Part shown: piece after piece, positions 31,367 to 43,522 of the stretch | How positions within the stretch are numbered: position 1 is the first letter of the stretch | How the letters are laid out: the number at the start of each line of letters is the position of its first letter | Assembly: GCA_003996215.1 (NCBI GenBank) | Contig: QJPP01001423.1 | Coordinates: forward strand, 1-64,000 | Direction of reading: 5' to 3' | Length of the DNA: 64,000 nucleotides | DNA from: Jaltomata sinuosa | Lineage: Eukaryota; Streptophyta; Magnoliopsida; Solanales; Solanaceae | Notes under the pieces: model-generated | What the model was told of the DNA's origin: nothing | The model's database searches: none | What the model saw: the letters and a program-made list of their open reading frames with translations, nothing else | Translations under genes and position numbers: made by a program

Positions 31367-33566
31367 TTTCACAACCCAGACCATCATGAGTGGCACCCAC
31401 CCAACCCCCGAACGAGCGAACCAATAGAGTTCAACCCTTTGCCTAGACTAACAGCCTAAAACCAGCAAAACAGAAGTAAACTAGCAATTTAATAAGTAAG
31501 AACTATAGCATTAATATCATCCTACGAAAAATCCACCTAGAAACTAAAAGTCGCAGTACCAAACATTACTACCAATATCTAGAATACGGGAATGCAACCC
31601 CAAGGTAAATACGGAAGTAGTTTTAAACCCAAAACAAGTGGGCTGAAACTCTAGTGATAAATCCAAGGTAGCTTGATCAAGCAGCTCACCCTTGAAGTCA
31701 GAAATCTCCGGTGCTATAGATGAGGTCGCGTCTCAGCCGCTGGAAGATTTCCTGTACTCACCAAAAGGAAAGCAAGTGCAGTATCAGTACACCACCACTG
31801 TGTACTGGTAGGATCATCAGCCAGTTTTCAGATAAACAGTGTATAAACAGTACGACAATATCAAGTAAAAGGTATGGAAGACATGCAACAATATTAACAG
31901 ACACACTTAGACTACAAGTCTCTACTTAGCTTGTTCCCGCATGAAATACACCATCGATACTCTAATCCACAACCATATACTAATAACTATAACTTCCTGT
32001 CTAGCCTGAACCCACCCTGGGATCCTCTCTAGACAACACAAAATGTCAATTAACAACCCGGCCTAAACCAAGACCAACACAATAGTTATACAGAAATTCC
32101 CGGCCACTCAAGGACCACGAAATCAATAACATATTTCAATAATCAGCCAGGTCCACTCACGGAACCAATATCAATCAATGCAACGCAATGATAAAAATGT
32201 AATGATGCAACAAAAGTAAACCCGTACCAGGCGTGGTACCCGAGCCAACCATTAGTATACCCATACCAGGCATGGTACCCGTGCCAACCATTAGTTATAC
32301 CCATACCAGGCGTGGTACCCGAGCTAACCAAATGTCAACAACTCACAGTCAAATAGATGATCAAACAACTTGTAAACCAACAAGAAACACCTTTCAATCA
32401 CAGACTGTAAAGCAAGAACCTTATACATTCTACACAATTTCCCTAAGCAATGTAATTCATACAAGCACTTAGATATGAGTACAAGAATATACAACATTCA
32501 CAGAAATCGTAAGTCATCACCTACCTTGAAATGAGCCAAGCTCTATTCAACCCGAGCTTTCTCGTGTTCCGGATTCCTTTCTCATTCTTGGTCTAAAATA
32601 ACACACAAGTACATATAATTAACACACAAGGCCTGCACAATACCTGGATTACACCAAATCCCCAAACCCCATGCCACCCATGATCATCCCACCCTTTTCC
32701 TAGGCTTTTCTACAGTTAATTCACCTACTTCTATCATTTTTACGGATAAAAATAGAGAATTTAACAACCTATGATCATGATAACATACTTTTAACAATGC
32801 CCAAGAACATTCATGCTTGGAATCCCCTTTTTTCCCCGGATTCTACCATTCCTAGGTTATTCCAACCTTTTCCCAATTTCTCTCCTAGCTATTCTACCGC
32901 ATAGGAAATGTAGTACAAAGATTGGGGAGTAGAAACCTTACCTTAGGGAAGAAAATCAAAGGAAAAAGGAGGAAAATCGCCTGGAATCGCCTAGCCCTTC
33001 TCCCAAAATAAAATTGTGAAAACAAAATATTTTGGGGAAATGTTTTTGCATTAAAATGTCATTGGCCCACTACAGCAGTCCCCGCTATGCTATAGCAGTC
33101 CCGCTATAGAGGACAACTCCTATTATAGCAGTCTTAAGCGATGTTGATCGCCTTGACCACCGCTATAGCGGTATTTTCCACTGTTATAGCGGAGGCAGCT
33201 ACCGCGGACAGTTGCACTCGTCACGGACAGAATGTCCAGAAATCTCCCAGTTTTGGCCATTTTACAACACACTTGTTTCCCCCGATGACCCAAAACAACT
33301 CCTTCACGTCAAACGCGATTCTGGGAGTTCTACTTACCCAAATTTGATTCTGAAAAGTCCCCCAGACTCCTTTATGTCTTGGCTACGTGGAAGACTAGCT
33401 TAACGCAAGACACATAAACCAATCCTTACCTAAATTTCTCTAGACTTTGCTCCAAAACTGGCCGAGGCTAGCCTAGCCCAGAATTTCAAACTCCCAAATT
33501 CGTAGTTTTCTAACTCTAAAACTTGGCACGATTAGACTACCCATAATGATGGACTCGGTCGTTACA
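31367..33566 (-). repeat. 5' LTR of chromovirus G
   Basis: 2200 bp, one base different in length from the 3' LTR. Same hairpin repeats (32220-32330) and GCTATAGCGG cluster (33065-33205). Dozens of substitutions separate the two LTRs, so the insertion is not very recent. The inner end has TTTCAC where the other LTR has TGTCAC. Confidence 0.85.
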
Positions 33567-34299
33567 GTCCCTTATCAATAATTCCTACTACCCAAATATG
33601 CTACCCGTGAATTCCATTCACCTTTCCCCAAGCCTCATTTCCCTATTCCGCTGCCAACTCGACATTAGAGAAGACCCCACTCCACTAACCTCATCATACG
33701 CGGGCCCCTTACAATTCTTAGATCCTACCAGTCTTATCATTAACAGGGAAAATTTTCTCATCACTAATCCAGACCTCATTAAATGACTACTTGTGAGTTC
33801 TACGTAGTCAACCCCCAAGGTTCCTTATCCTTAAAATCCCGCCTAATCAGGCACTCGCCGAATACTAGACTTGATTCACTAACCCAGTCATACCTGACTC
33901 CCTAAGAACCTTAGACCCTCTAAGCTCACCTATCTTGAACCCATCAAGCAATACACCTCACAATATCTAGCCTTGTGACCACCTAGCCCAAACATCACCA
34001 CTAGCCGGCCTGTCACTCATGCCAAAATAGGAATTATGAATGTACGTTGATAACATAATATAACCAGACAACATGAATCAACCTAGTCCATATGACTACC
34101 AATAACACTCCCAGTCAACAAACAAACTCAACAACCATATAAGTCATGCCCAACTATACTAGTAACTAGACCACATATAGTTATGTCACAGCTTGCAAGT
34201 AACTTGGACCACCCAAGGATACCTAGAACATCGTCTATAGCATTTAACATGCAACCCCGATTTACAGGAGAAACCACCTTATCTCTTAAACACATACCA

Positions 34300-34640
34300 A
34301 CCCGGCCACTCAAGGTCCAATATATATATCAAGTAATGATAAATCTCGGCCCTCTCAGGGAACCAACATGCAATGAACATCAATAACATATAATCCTAGT
34401 TCACTCAAGGAACAACCATTTAGTGAACATCAACAACAAATAAGCCTGATTCACTTAAGGAACCAACATGTAAAGAACATCAATGACGGATAAGCCCGAT
34501 TCACTCAAGTAAACAACATGTACGGAACATCAATAACACATAAGCACAGTTCACTCAAGGAACCAACATGTAAAGAACATCAATAATAGATAAGTTTGGT
34601 TCACTCAAGGAACCAATCATGTAATAAATATCAATAAATA
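34300..34640 (-). repeat. 50-bp minisatellite in H LTR
   Basis: The word GAACATCA recurs at 34374, 34424, 34474, 34524 and 34574, an exact 50-bp period. Each unit also has TTCACTCAAGGAACCAACAT. Outer units are degenerate. A second block with the same unit is at 38313-38525. Confidence 0.85.
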
Positions 34641-34830
34641 ACAAGTAAACTCGTACCAGGCGTGGTACCCGAGCCAACTATAAAAGGACCTGTACCAAGC
34701 GTGGTACCCGAGCTAACCAGGGAATAATACTATACCAGATATGGTACCTGAGCCAACTAGTGAAAAACCTGTACCAGGCATGGAACCTGAGCCAACCAAT
34801 AATTTGTACCATGCGTGATGCCCTAGCCAA
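34640..34830 (-). repeat. About 40-bp GGTACC hairpin repeats in H LTR
   Basis: Five units of TACCAGGCGTGGTACCCGAG-like sequence. Each has a TACCA/TGGTA inverted repeat around a 4-nt spacer. Comparable blocks lie at 24830-24930, 32220-32330, 38535-38690 and, diverged, 21540-21630, so it is a shared LTR module of the F, G and H families. Confidence 0.8.
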
Positions 34831-35985
34831 CTGAAGAATCATAAATATCACAGCAATCACAACCACAATGAATACATACCATACTTGTACAACTAACAAG
34901 CATTTAAACAAGTTCATTGCATGACATTGACACATAAGAGATCACTAACATTTATTCCCTTTGCCTGGAATACACATGGTCCAAGTATACTAAAGAAACA
35001 GTTATAATGCACACATCATGAATTTGGATTACAACAACCATGACCTACCATGAACAGGTATGATTCATTATTCTAACTTTGATGACATGTACGAAGACTA
35101 ACCCTGTCTTAATCAATTAAGCACATTAGTTCACATACATCAAATCCTGGACTTAATTTGGAGTACACATACATCTACAAGAAACCCATACCTAATACCA
35201 AGAGCCTGGTACCTCCTAGATCATCCGTCCCTTTATTATACCAACTCGGGAAATCCTCTAAGACATAAAAACCCTTACAATTAATCAACACTAGCTCCGT
35301 GAACCCACCTAAATTCTGCTTTTCCAAGGATTAACCATCATAACTTCAATTCAATCAATCAAATACAGGGTCAAATTACTCATAACACTAAATTTCCACC
35401 CTAACTATCAAGATTAAATACGTTTATCCATCCAGACTCCGTACCCAAAAGCCTAACCATAAAATCTCTCATCAATCTATAATATATTATGCTTTGAAAA
35501 TCAAGTCTAAACTACTCAGTTAAATCTAGCCTACATGGATACCAAGCAGCTACTATAGAAGTTTGAACACAAACTTCTGGCTCCATGGAGGTGAATTCTG
35601 ATGAGAATTAGACGTGGAATCTGTGGGTTTTACCCCATGTGAGTGGAAATCCCTCTTCTCTATTGCTTCCAGGCCAAGAGGCACCCTGGGAGGGTTTTTG
35701 GAATAACCCTCATTCTTTTTGTAAATAAAAAGGAGAAGTCAAAAATATAAAACCCATTTTCTGGGTTTTTGATTCCGTTATCTCGCTATAGCACCTGCCA
35801 GCCGCTGTCGTGATGGTGCCATAGCGAGAAAATTCCTGTTATAGCGGGATGATGTCAGCCCGAGCAAAATTTTAAATTCCAAAAATTTTCATTGTGTCAT
35901 CCCAGTTTAAATTTATGAGGTATATTTAAAAGTTCTCGAACCCGTAACGAGGTGCCTTTTAATAACGACTGAATATGTCATTATA

Positions 35986-38312
35986 ACAGATACTAATTTA
36001 CTCATCGTTCATCCTTGAATAATTACTATTACAGAAGAAAAGGAGCAAACCAGAATTTTGACCCTTAACACCCTTAATATGACAACATAAATTTAGCCTG
36101 TGAACCACCAAAATTTCATTCCCCTCGATGTATCAGGAACTCAAGCCAAAATTATTACTACTTTACTTGGTCAAGGAATTTCCCTTCCTTTGAGTCGCAT
36201 GAAACTACGTAGAGAAACCCTTTCCCCGAGCGCCCAAGTAATTTGGGGCTTCATTAATATACCAGAATGAAAAGATTTCAAACATATCAAAGAAAATAAA
36301 TTTTTTGTTCTATGAGGAACTGAATCCAACTATGGAGATCCATTTCCTGCTATGGCGGCCTTTCTATAGCATGAAAATTCCTTCTATAGCGGCACCATGA
36401 TAGCGGCCTTCCTCCCACTATAGCGGTATAGGCGAGGCAGTAACTCCGAGCAGTCTTAATTTTGGCCAATTTTACAACACAATACTCAGATTTTGACATT
36501 TCAGACTAATCCCTTTATGTTAAACGCTATATCTGGAGTTCTACTACCCGAACTCCATTCCAAAAGTTTCTATGGGATACTATGTCCCTCACATATCATG
36601 ATATCACCTTAATTTCATCAAACACAACACCCTGAGACATCAAGTATCTCTAAACAACACAACACATAAATTTCATTGGAACCCATCCTAGACTGAGATT
36701 TTTGTCAACTCTCATCCTAGGGAGAACTCTACCCGGGCACTTACACCCTAACCAATGCTATAATGAGCATATCACCACCACTCAATGACCAGTAACACAA
36801 GGTATTATCATGATCAACAAGAGGGATATAGATGTTCAAGAATCCATTTAATAACCCCACTCCCTCAATCGACCCTACCACTAAGGATCATCAATCATAA
36901 ACAAGCTAACTTATTTCAAAATCTCCATAATTCAACTATACCCTTCTCAAGAGCTACTATTAGCCAATAATCATTCTCATAAAATAAGCCTATGAGTAAT
37001 GTCAAATAATAATCAGCCAATTACACTACATGGGTGACCATTCCCACTAATAGACACTCATAATTTCATAAATACCCAGAAACTTGGTCTCACCATAATC
37101 TCATGGTTTCCTCATTAACTACACATTAGCATCACAATGCAAGTAGTTACTCAATCAATAATAAAAACCACCAAGTCAAATAAAGTCTAACGTTCAATTA
37201 TAGAGGTTACCTCAAACAAGCAACATCACCCACATCAAACAATTAACCTTTATGCCAAGGGCTACCATATCCACCCTTTTTTTTCACACATGGATTCTAG
37301 TTTTTTTATAATCCTTCTTGAACATAAGCTTTACCTTCCTATAGGCAAACTCTATATCTCATGCGGTAGCTCAAAGCTCAAACTGATAATTTAAAATACA
37401 CCGAGAATGAAAAATAAAGAAAGAGAAAATAGGGCAGAGATTTTGTCCCACCGATCTCGCTATAGCGGCTTACACACCACTACGGCGATCCCCAACAATA
37501 GCAGCCCAAAAAAATTACTATTTTGTGCAAAATTCCCTCATTTCCCTTCCATGTTTTCAACATTAACACTTGAAATCGCATTATAGCCTTTAACATAATC
37601 CCAAGACCAAACCCAGCAATCCATAGATAAGAATTTAGCATCACATTATCATAAAACCAGTTATGAATCACACCAGAAAACTATTCATAATATCACATTC
37701 TCGCTATCATACAACAATAGCCCTTTCCCCCATGGTTCCCAACCAATCCTGATTGTCCTGAAACTGGAGTTTCCCCAGTCATAAATTATTTTGTTCCCTT
37801 ACCATTTTTACCAATGGTAAGTCCATGCCCAAAATTTAGTATAAAATTTTCAGTTAAACCATATAACAATTTATCACTTAACCAATCACACATAACCAAG
37901 TTATGACCTCTTCCTGACCATGAATTTCATAGTAATTCAAGTAATTACACACCATATATTCACAGTCATTCAAATAATGCAATACACATAACCACAAACC
38001 TCGAGTATCACCACTAATAAGTCTTTTTTAATTATACTTTAGTCGCCCCATGGATGACCGTTAGCTGACTCTCCATGCTTTACACAACCTCTATGGCCAG
38101 ATACCAATTAAAACCTTCTCGGTTCTAACTTTCCTTGCTTGTGTCCATTCAGCCAAGGTTAATAGCGTCAATTTACCTCGTTAAGATATCAATTGAAATC
38201 AAGAGATATCAATTGAACTCAACCCATACAAGCAAGCAACAGACCGCACGAAAGGAATGAAAGAAGTGGAATAATTTCCTAAAATACTTCATAGTTTCCC
38301 AAGGATTAGATG
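35986..38312 (-). other. Decayed chromovirus LTR and leader patchwork
   Basis: No gene is supported. 36300-36770 looks like the start of another minus-strand LTR: CTATAGCGG palindromes at 36350-36430 and gggcacttacaccctaac, matching the F LTR near 22921. A third CTATAGCGG patch is at 37455-37500. 38090-38312 resembles the G leader (gataccaatt words, cgaaaggaatgaaagaagtgg). The stretch 36770-37440 I cannot assign. Confidence 0.4.
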
Positions 38313-39105
38313 TGAACATCAACAATAGATAAGCCCAGTTCACTCAAGGAACCAACATTAAAAAACATCAATGACTGATAAGCTCGATTCACACAAAGAA
38401 CCAATATGTAAGGAACATCAATAACAGATAAGCCTGGTTCACTCAAGGAACCAACATATAAAGAACATCAATAGCAGATAAGCTCGGTTCACTCAAGGAA
38501 CCAATTATGTAATGAACATTAATAAATAATAAGTAAACTCATACCAGACGTGGTACCCAAGCCAACTATAAAAGGACCTGTACCAGGTATGGTACCCGAG
38601 CAAACTAGGGAATAATACTGCACCAGGCGTGATACCCGAGCTAACCAATAATCTATACCAGGTGTGGTGCCCGAGCCAACCTAAGAATCACAGATATCAC
38701 AGCAATCACAACCACAATGAATACATACCACACTTGTACAACTAAGAAGTATTTAAACAAGTTCATTGTATGAGATTGACACTTAAGATATCACTAACAT
38801 TTATTCCCTTTGTCTGGAACACACATGGTGCAAGTATACTAAAGAAAAAGTTATAATGCACACATCACGAATTTTTATTACAATAACCATCACCTACCAC
38901 GAACAGGTATGATTCATTATTCTAACCTTGATGATATGTACGAAGACTAACCCTGGCTTAATCAATTAAGCACATTAATTTACATACATCGAATCCTGGA
39001 CTTAATTAGGAGTACACATGCATCCACAGGAAACCCATACCTAATACCAAGAGCTTGTCACCTCCTAGCTCATCCATCCCCTTATTATACCAATCTAGGA
39101 AATCC
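38313..39105 (-). repeat. H-type LTR fragment
   Basis: Diverged copy of about 34415-35260: the 50-bp minisatellite (38313-38525), four or five GGTACC hairpin units (38535-38690), then matching unique sequence through tcatccatccccttattataccaa. It ends abruptly at about 39105 against integrase sequence. It could be the remnant 5' LTR of H. Confidence 0.65.
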
Positions 39106-41146
39106 ATTAATGCTTCAAATGGAGCCATATTTACCCTCGAATGGTAACTATTATTTTAAGCAAATTAATCCAATGATAGATATTGGTCCCAATGACCCCC
39201 AAAATCTATCACACACGTGTAGAGCATATCATTCAACATATGAATCGTGTGCTCATACTTTCTGTTAGTCTGAGGGTGACAAGTTGTGCTCAGGTCTAGC
39301 CTAGTACCCAACCCTAATGCAGTTTCTGCCATAGGTTAGAGGTAAACTAAGTACCTCTATCAGAAATAATAGATATAGGCACCCCATGCAACTGAACAAC
39401 TTCCTTGAGGTAAATCTTTGTTAACTTAGTCGCATTATAGGTCACCTGAATATGAATGAAGTGCACAGACTTCGTCAATCTATTTATTTATAACACATAT
39501 CGAATCATACTTCTTCAAAGTCTTGGAAAGGTCGACCATAAAATCCATGGCTATTCTCTCCCACTCCATTTAGAAATAGGCATTCTCTTAAGAATACCAC
39601 CAGGCTTCTAGTGCTCATATTTCACTTGCTGACAGTTCTAACACTTAGCCACAAAATTGACTATGTCTCTTGTTATTTGACCCCACCAATAGTATTGCAT
39701 CAAGTCGCGATACATCTTGGTCATACTAGGATGTATAGAATACTTAGAATAGTGAGCTTCTTCTAAGATAGTGGGAATCAAGTCATCACCACGGGCATAC
39801 AAACTCGCCCTTTAATTTGAAGAACACCTTCATCATCAATCATAGCCTCCTTGGCCTCATCCCGTAACACTTTATCATGAATCTTACTCAACTTAACATC
39901 ATCACATTGCTTACTCTAAATTTGATCAAGAAATGACCCTGCCTAACACATGCCAATAATCCACCCCTCTCAGACACTTCCAGTCTCATGAAATTGTTAG
40001 CTAAAGTCTAAATGTTTCTAGCCAACGTACGTCTAATAGCTTTCAAATAGGCCAAGCTACCCATACTCTCAGTCTTTCTACTCAATACATCGGCTACTAC
40101 ATTAGCCTTACCTGAGTGGTACAGAATGGTAATTCATAATCCTTGAGTAACTTCATCCACCTTCGCTGCCTTAAGTTCAAGTCTTTCTAAGTAAAAACAT
40201 GTTGCAAGCTATAGTGGTCTGTGAACACTTCACAATGCACCCCATACAAATAATGTCTCCAAATCTTAACAGAAACACACAACAGCCAACTCCAAGTCAT
40301 GAGTAGGATAGTTCTTCTCATTTAATTTCAGTTGTCTCAGAGCATAAGTGATAACATTATTTCCTTTCATAAACACAATACCTAAACCAGATCATGAGGC
40401 ATCATAATAAACAATAAAATCCTTACTTTCCACTGGCAAAGCAAGAACCAGAGTAGTAGTCAACAAGGTCTTGAGCTTTTGAAAGCTCTCCTCACACTCA
40501 TCTTACTAAAGAAATGGTACTTCTTTCTAGTTAAAGTGGGTCAGATGGGTGGCAATGTATGTAAACCCTTTCACAAATCTACAGTAGTAGCTAGCTAACC
40601 CCATGAACCTATGAATCTCGGTCACCAAAGTGGGCCTAGCCCAATTCTTAACCACCTCAATTTTATGTTGTTCTACCATTACCCCTTCTCGTGAAACTAC
40701 ATGCCCCAAAAGGACACAAAAGATAACTAAAATTCATACTAGGAAAATTTTGCATACAACTCCTTTTTCTTTAACAAATCTAACACAATCTTAAGATGAT
40801 TTCCATGCTCCTCCTCACTCTTAGGATACACTAGGATATCATCAATGAACATAATAACAAATGAGTCTAGGTAGGGCTTAAATATCCCATTCATCATACT
40901 CAAATAAGCATCCGAGGCATTAGTCAACCCAAAAGATATTACAAGGAACTCGTAGTGTTCGTACCTGGTTCAGAAGGAAGTCTTTGGAATATCAAAAGAC
41001 CGAATTTTCAACTGATGATATTCAAACCTCATATCAATCTTAAAAGATACTGATGCACCCTACAACTGGTTCATCAAGTCATTGATACAAGAGAGAGGAT
41101 ACTAGTTACAAGTTAAAAATCATAACATTATTCAACTATCAATAGT
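39106..41146 (-). pseudogene. Chromovirus D: integrase, RNase H and RT, heavily decayed
   Basis: Read leftwards from 41146: RT with PL-RIDDL-like sequence near 41080, TNASDAYLSMMNG and FIDDILVYP (about 40840), then the thumb region GHVVSREGVMVEQHKIEVVK (40709-40650), RNase H traces (40330-40080), integrase zinc finger and core traces (39900-39330) and LSTTCHPQTN...MLNDMLYTCVIDF (39290-39200), ending NNSYHSRVNMAPFEAL at 39106. Many stops and indels. Both ends are junctions: element C was inserted at 41146 and H-type LTR sequence begins left of 39106. Confidence 0.75.
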
Positions 41147-42352
41147 TGATAAGTTGGTAATCTACCAACTTATTTAGCTCTTAAGCATGAATTATTGTCT
41201 CAATATTATGCTATTTAGAAGAATATTATGCCTTTTTTTATTCTTAGGATTTGAAGATAAAAGCGAAACTGAACCCAAATATGCAGGAAAGGGGAGAAAA
41301 AGCCCAAGCTATAAGCTGAGGAAGGAAGCCACCTACTGATTAAAAGTTGCATGAGAGATACATCTCGTAAGCCCTCACCTGTGAAATATAGGTGAGACAC
41401 AGCTTAGGAGGCATGCCGCTGGAACTGACTGTCAGCACTTGTGAGTTGCGGATGCAAACCTGCGACTGTAAGTCTAGCGCATGTATCCCAAAGTGTAATT
41501 TCATCCAGAAATTCGAAGCGTGTTTTGGGGTTTTCAATGACATTTTTGGGGGATATGTGCATAATTGTTCTCATAGAATTTTTCAGATTTGGATATAGAG
41601 TTGTAGTACACCTAGTATAGAGTACAATTAGTATAGAGTACAATTTTATTTCTTCTTCTTCCTTGAGAAAAACTCTATTGTTGAATACAAACAGCTTTGA
41701 TTTGAATCAAATTATTCATTATAAAAGGAATTGAAGTTTACCCAATTGGTATAATTTCTTTTCCTAAACTTATAAGTAGCTAATTTCTTATATAGGGGTA
41801 TGTGCATGATGAGTGTGTGAGTTTATGATTGGGTATTAACTATTCATGCTTAGAATTGATTATTATATATGAATCCATTGAATTATTTGAGTTTTACTTA
41901 CAAAATTAATGATTGCAAATATTGATTAAATTCTCTAAATTTGATCTTTCTTGACAGAGAGGGTTGAATTTGGGTAAGAATTCATGGTAAGGATTTGGGG
42001 TTTTCCATCTAAGGATTGAAGCTAGAGATAGATCAACCCACTTAAGCTACTTTGTTGGTTTGTTGTTAAAGATTTGGAGTTCAATAGAATCTAAAGTAAA
42101 TATACTTTGAGGTTGAGAAACAATTAGTATACTTAAAATCAAGGCTATCCGTAACATAATCAATTCTAAGTTGAGTGATTAATCACAATTATGATTGAAT
42201 ACCCCATCGAAAGTATACCCCTACTTTTCCAAACTTGATTGTTCATCAATTGTGTTAGGATTAATTTTGCTTACTCTTGTTTCAAACCACTTGTTTACAC
42301 ACATCCCCCAATTTACTTTAATGTAAATTTTTGACAATGTGCATGCTTAGTG
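41147..42352 (+). repeat. 5' LTR of element C, main part
   Basis: Starts TGATAAGTTGGTAATC with a perfect 9-bp inverted repeat AAGTTGGTA/TACCAACTT. Matches 56478-57670 closely. It stops at GCATGCTTAGT, where the inversion begins; the missing 134 bp of the LTR are found inverted at 43022-43155. Confidence 0.8.
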
Positions 42353-43155
42353 TTCATGGAGTCCAATGACCTATAAAAGTGCTAAAGCAAAAAATCATCT
42401 AGAAGGCCATGAGTTGGGCATTGAATGATCTTTTTCTTAAACCTTAGCCATGCCTCATGCAAAGCTTCACCCAAAATTTTTTGGAAGTTGGTTATTTTAT
42501 CTCTCAATTGAAACATTCTAGCGGGAGGGAAGAACTGGTCAAGGAAGACCTTGGTGAGTTCATTCTATGAAGTGATGGAGCCCTCGGGGAGCTCTTCTAA
42601 CCATGTCATAGCCTCCTCTATTAGAGGAAAGGGGAAAAACCTCCACCAAATGGACTCTTGAGTGATGTTGGTTATTTTGAATGGTTGGTAAATCTCCATT
42701 AAATTTCTTATATGGTGATTTGCGTCTTCCTTTGGGAGACCACCGAAGAGACCTTTCATTTGAAAGAGCTATAGCACAGTGCTAGTAACATAAAAAATTA
42801 CATTCCTCATCGTTAGAGGTAGGCGAATGGCACTAGCTACACCACCATGACCCATTCAATCTTCATCATCCATAAAACCATCAACACTAGAGTTTTCACT
42901 AGCATGGCTTATAAATAAAAACAACAAACAAAGTAAAAGAAAAACAAGTTGCAACACTAATGCGAATCAACACTAAAATAAAGAAAATCATAATCTAATC
43001 CCCGGCAATGGTGCCATTTTTTATAATGTCCAAAGGCACTCTCCAATGAAGGAGGTGGAAATGATCGTTTGCAAAATGATTACCTAACATAGGAGTTGAG
43101 GTAGAATCCCACAGGGATTAGGATTGATTATCCAAATTTCGTGTATCAAGTCCAT
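42353..43155 (-). other. Inverted segment of element C: gag start, primer site, LTR end
   Basis: About 803 bp in minus orientation inside a plus-strand element. Read on the minus strand it gives the LTR end (43155-43022), the primer site TGGCACCATTGCCGGGGA (43016-42999) and the first part of gag (ORF 42759-42565: MKGLFGGLPKEDANHHIRNL). When flipped back, both breakpoints restore continuous sequence: the LTR matches the 3' LTR, and gag runs in frame into 43156 with the FYRSL...NNLAGG pattern of element B. A 1-2 nt ambiguity at the breakpoints remains. Confidence 0.8.
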
Positions 43156-43522
43156 CGCAAATAACTTGGCTGGTGGTTTGCTATGGACCAAACTTTTGTG
43201 ATCGCTAAAGAATTATTGGATAGAATGACTAAGACAAATCATGTATGGCATACATGTGAGGCCAAGGTGACAATGAGTGTCACCTCCACAATTATGTCTA
43301 AAGAGATGAGGCAAAAGGAGGAAGAAAGGGAAGAGACCATGGCAAAAATGATGACCCAAATTGATTTACTGGCTAAACATGCTATGGGTACTGGTGCTAA
43401 AAGTGTGAATGCAATTGGGTCCTAAGGAAATTGATCTCATGATGAGGAAGATGCATATTCTTTGTTTGATGAAGAATCCCACTACATTTCTAATCAATCG
43501 TGGGGTTCTCGCCTGGGGTACC
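43156..43522 (+). pseudogene. gag: gag middle part, element C
   Basis: Encodes NNLAGG, then FVIAKELLDRMTKTNHVWHT, MAKMMTQIDLLAKHAMGTGA and, after a stop at 43423, SLFDEESHYISNQ. It parallels residues after FYRSLNSTNKSVADNLGGG in element B gag. Element B's LTR starts at 43523 after GTACC, splitting the frame; gag resumes at 53270. Confidence 0.75.

Larger units (their letters stand above)
23971..33571 (-). mobile_element. Chromovirus G, complete element with target duplication
   Basis: Minus-strand element from LTR 33566 to LTR 23976, flanked by GTCCA (23971-23975) and GTCCC (33567-33571), a 5-bp target duplication with one change. Both LTRs are about 2.2 kb. The initiator-Met primer site, gag, PR-RT-RNase H, integrase and chromodomain are all in the right order. 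gag has several stops and the integrase is split by stops and shifts, but the RT frame is open. It is the best preserved element here and inserted into the LTR of H. Confidence 0.9.
23487..35985 (-). mobile_element. 3' LTR of chromovirus H, split by insertion of G
   Basis: Two pieces, 23487-23975 and 33567-35985, join at the 5-bp duplication flanking G and form one minus-strand LTR of about 2.9 kb. On the plus strand it starts TGTCATGACCC and ends GTCATTATA, parallel to G (TGTCACGACCC...GTCATTACA). The right piece carries a 50-bp minisatellite (34300-34640), about 40-bp GGTACC hairpin repeats (34640-34830) and CTATAGCGG-type palindromes (35780-35850). Confidence 0.7.

Noticed and set aside
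34300..34640. Regular 50-bp repeats suggesting a CRISPR array
   Set aside because: Units are contiguous and similar over their full length with no unique spacers, and lie inside a plant LTR; this is a minisatellite.
36770..37440. A host gene fragment in the unassigned stretch
   Set aside because: No frame above about 60 codons and no recognisable motif; flanked on both sides by LTR-like palindromic patches, so treated as decayed LTR DNA.
41404..41643. 79-codon minus frame and overlapping frames in the C LTR
   Set aside because: The matching part of the 3' LTR (56760-56960) breaks the frame, so coding is not supported.
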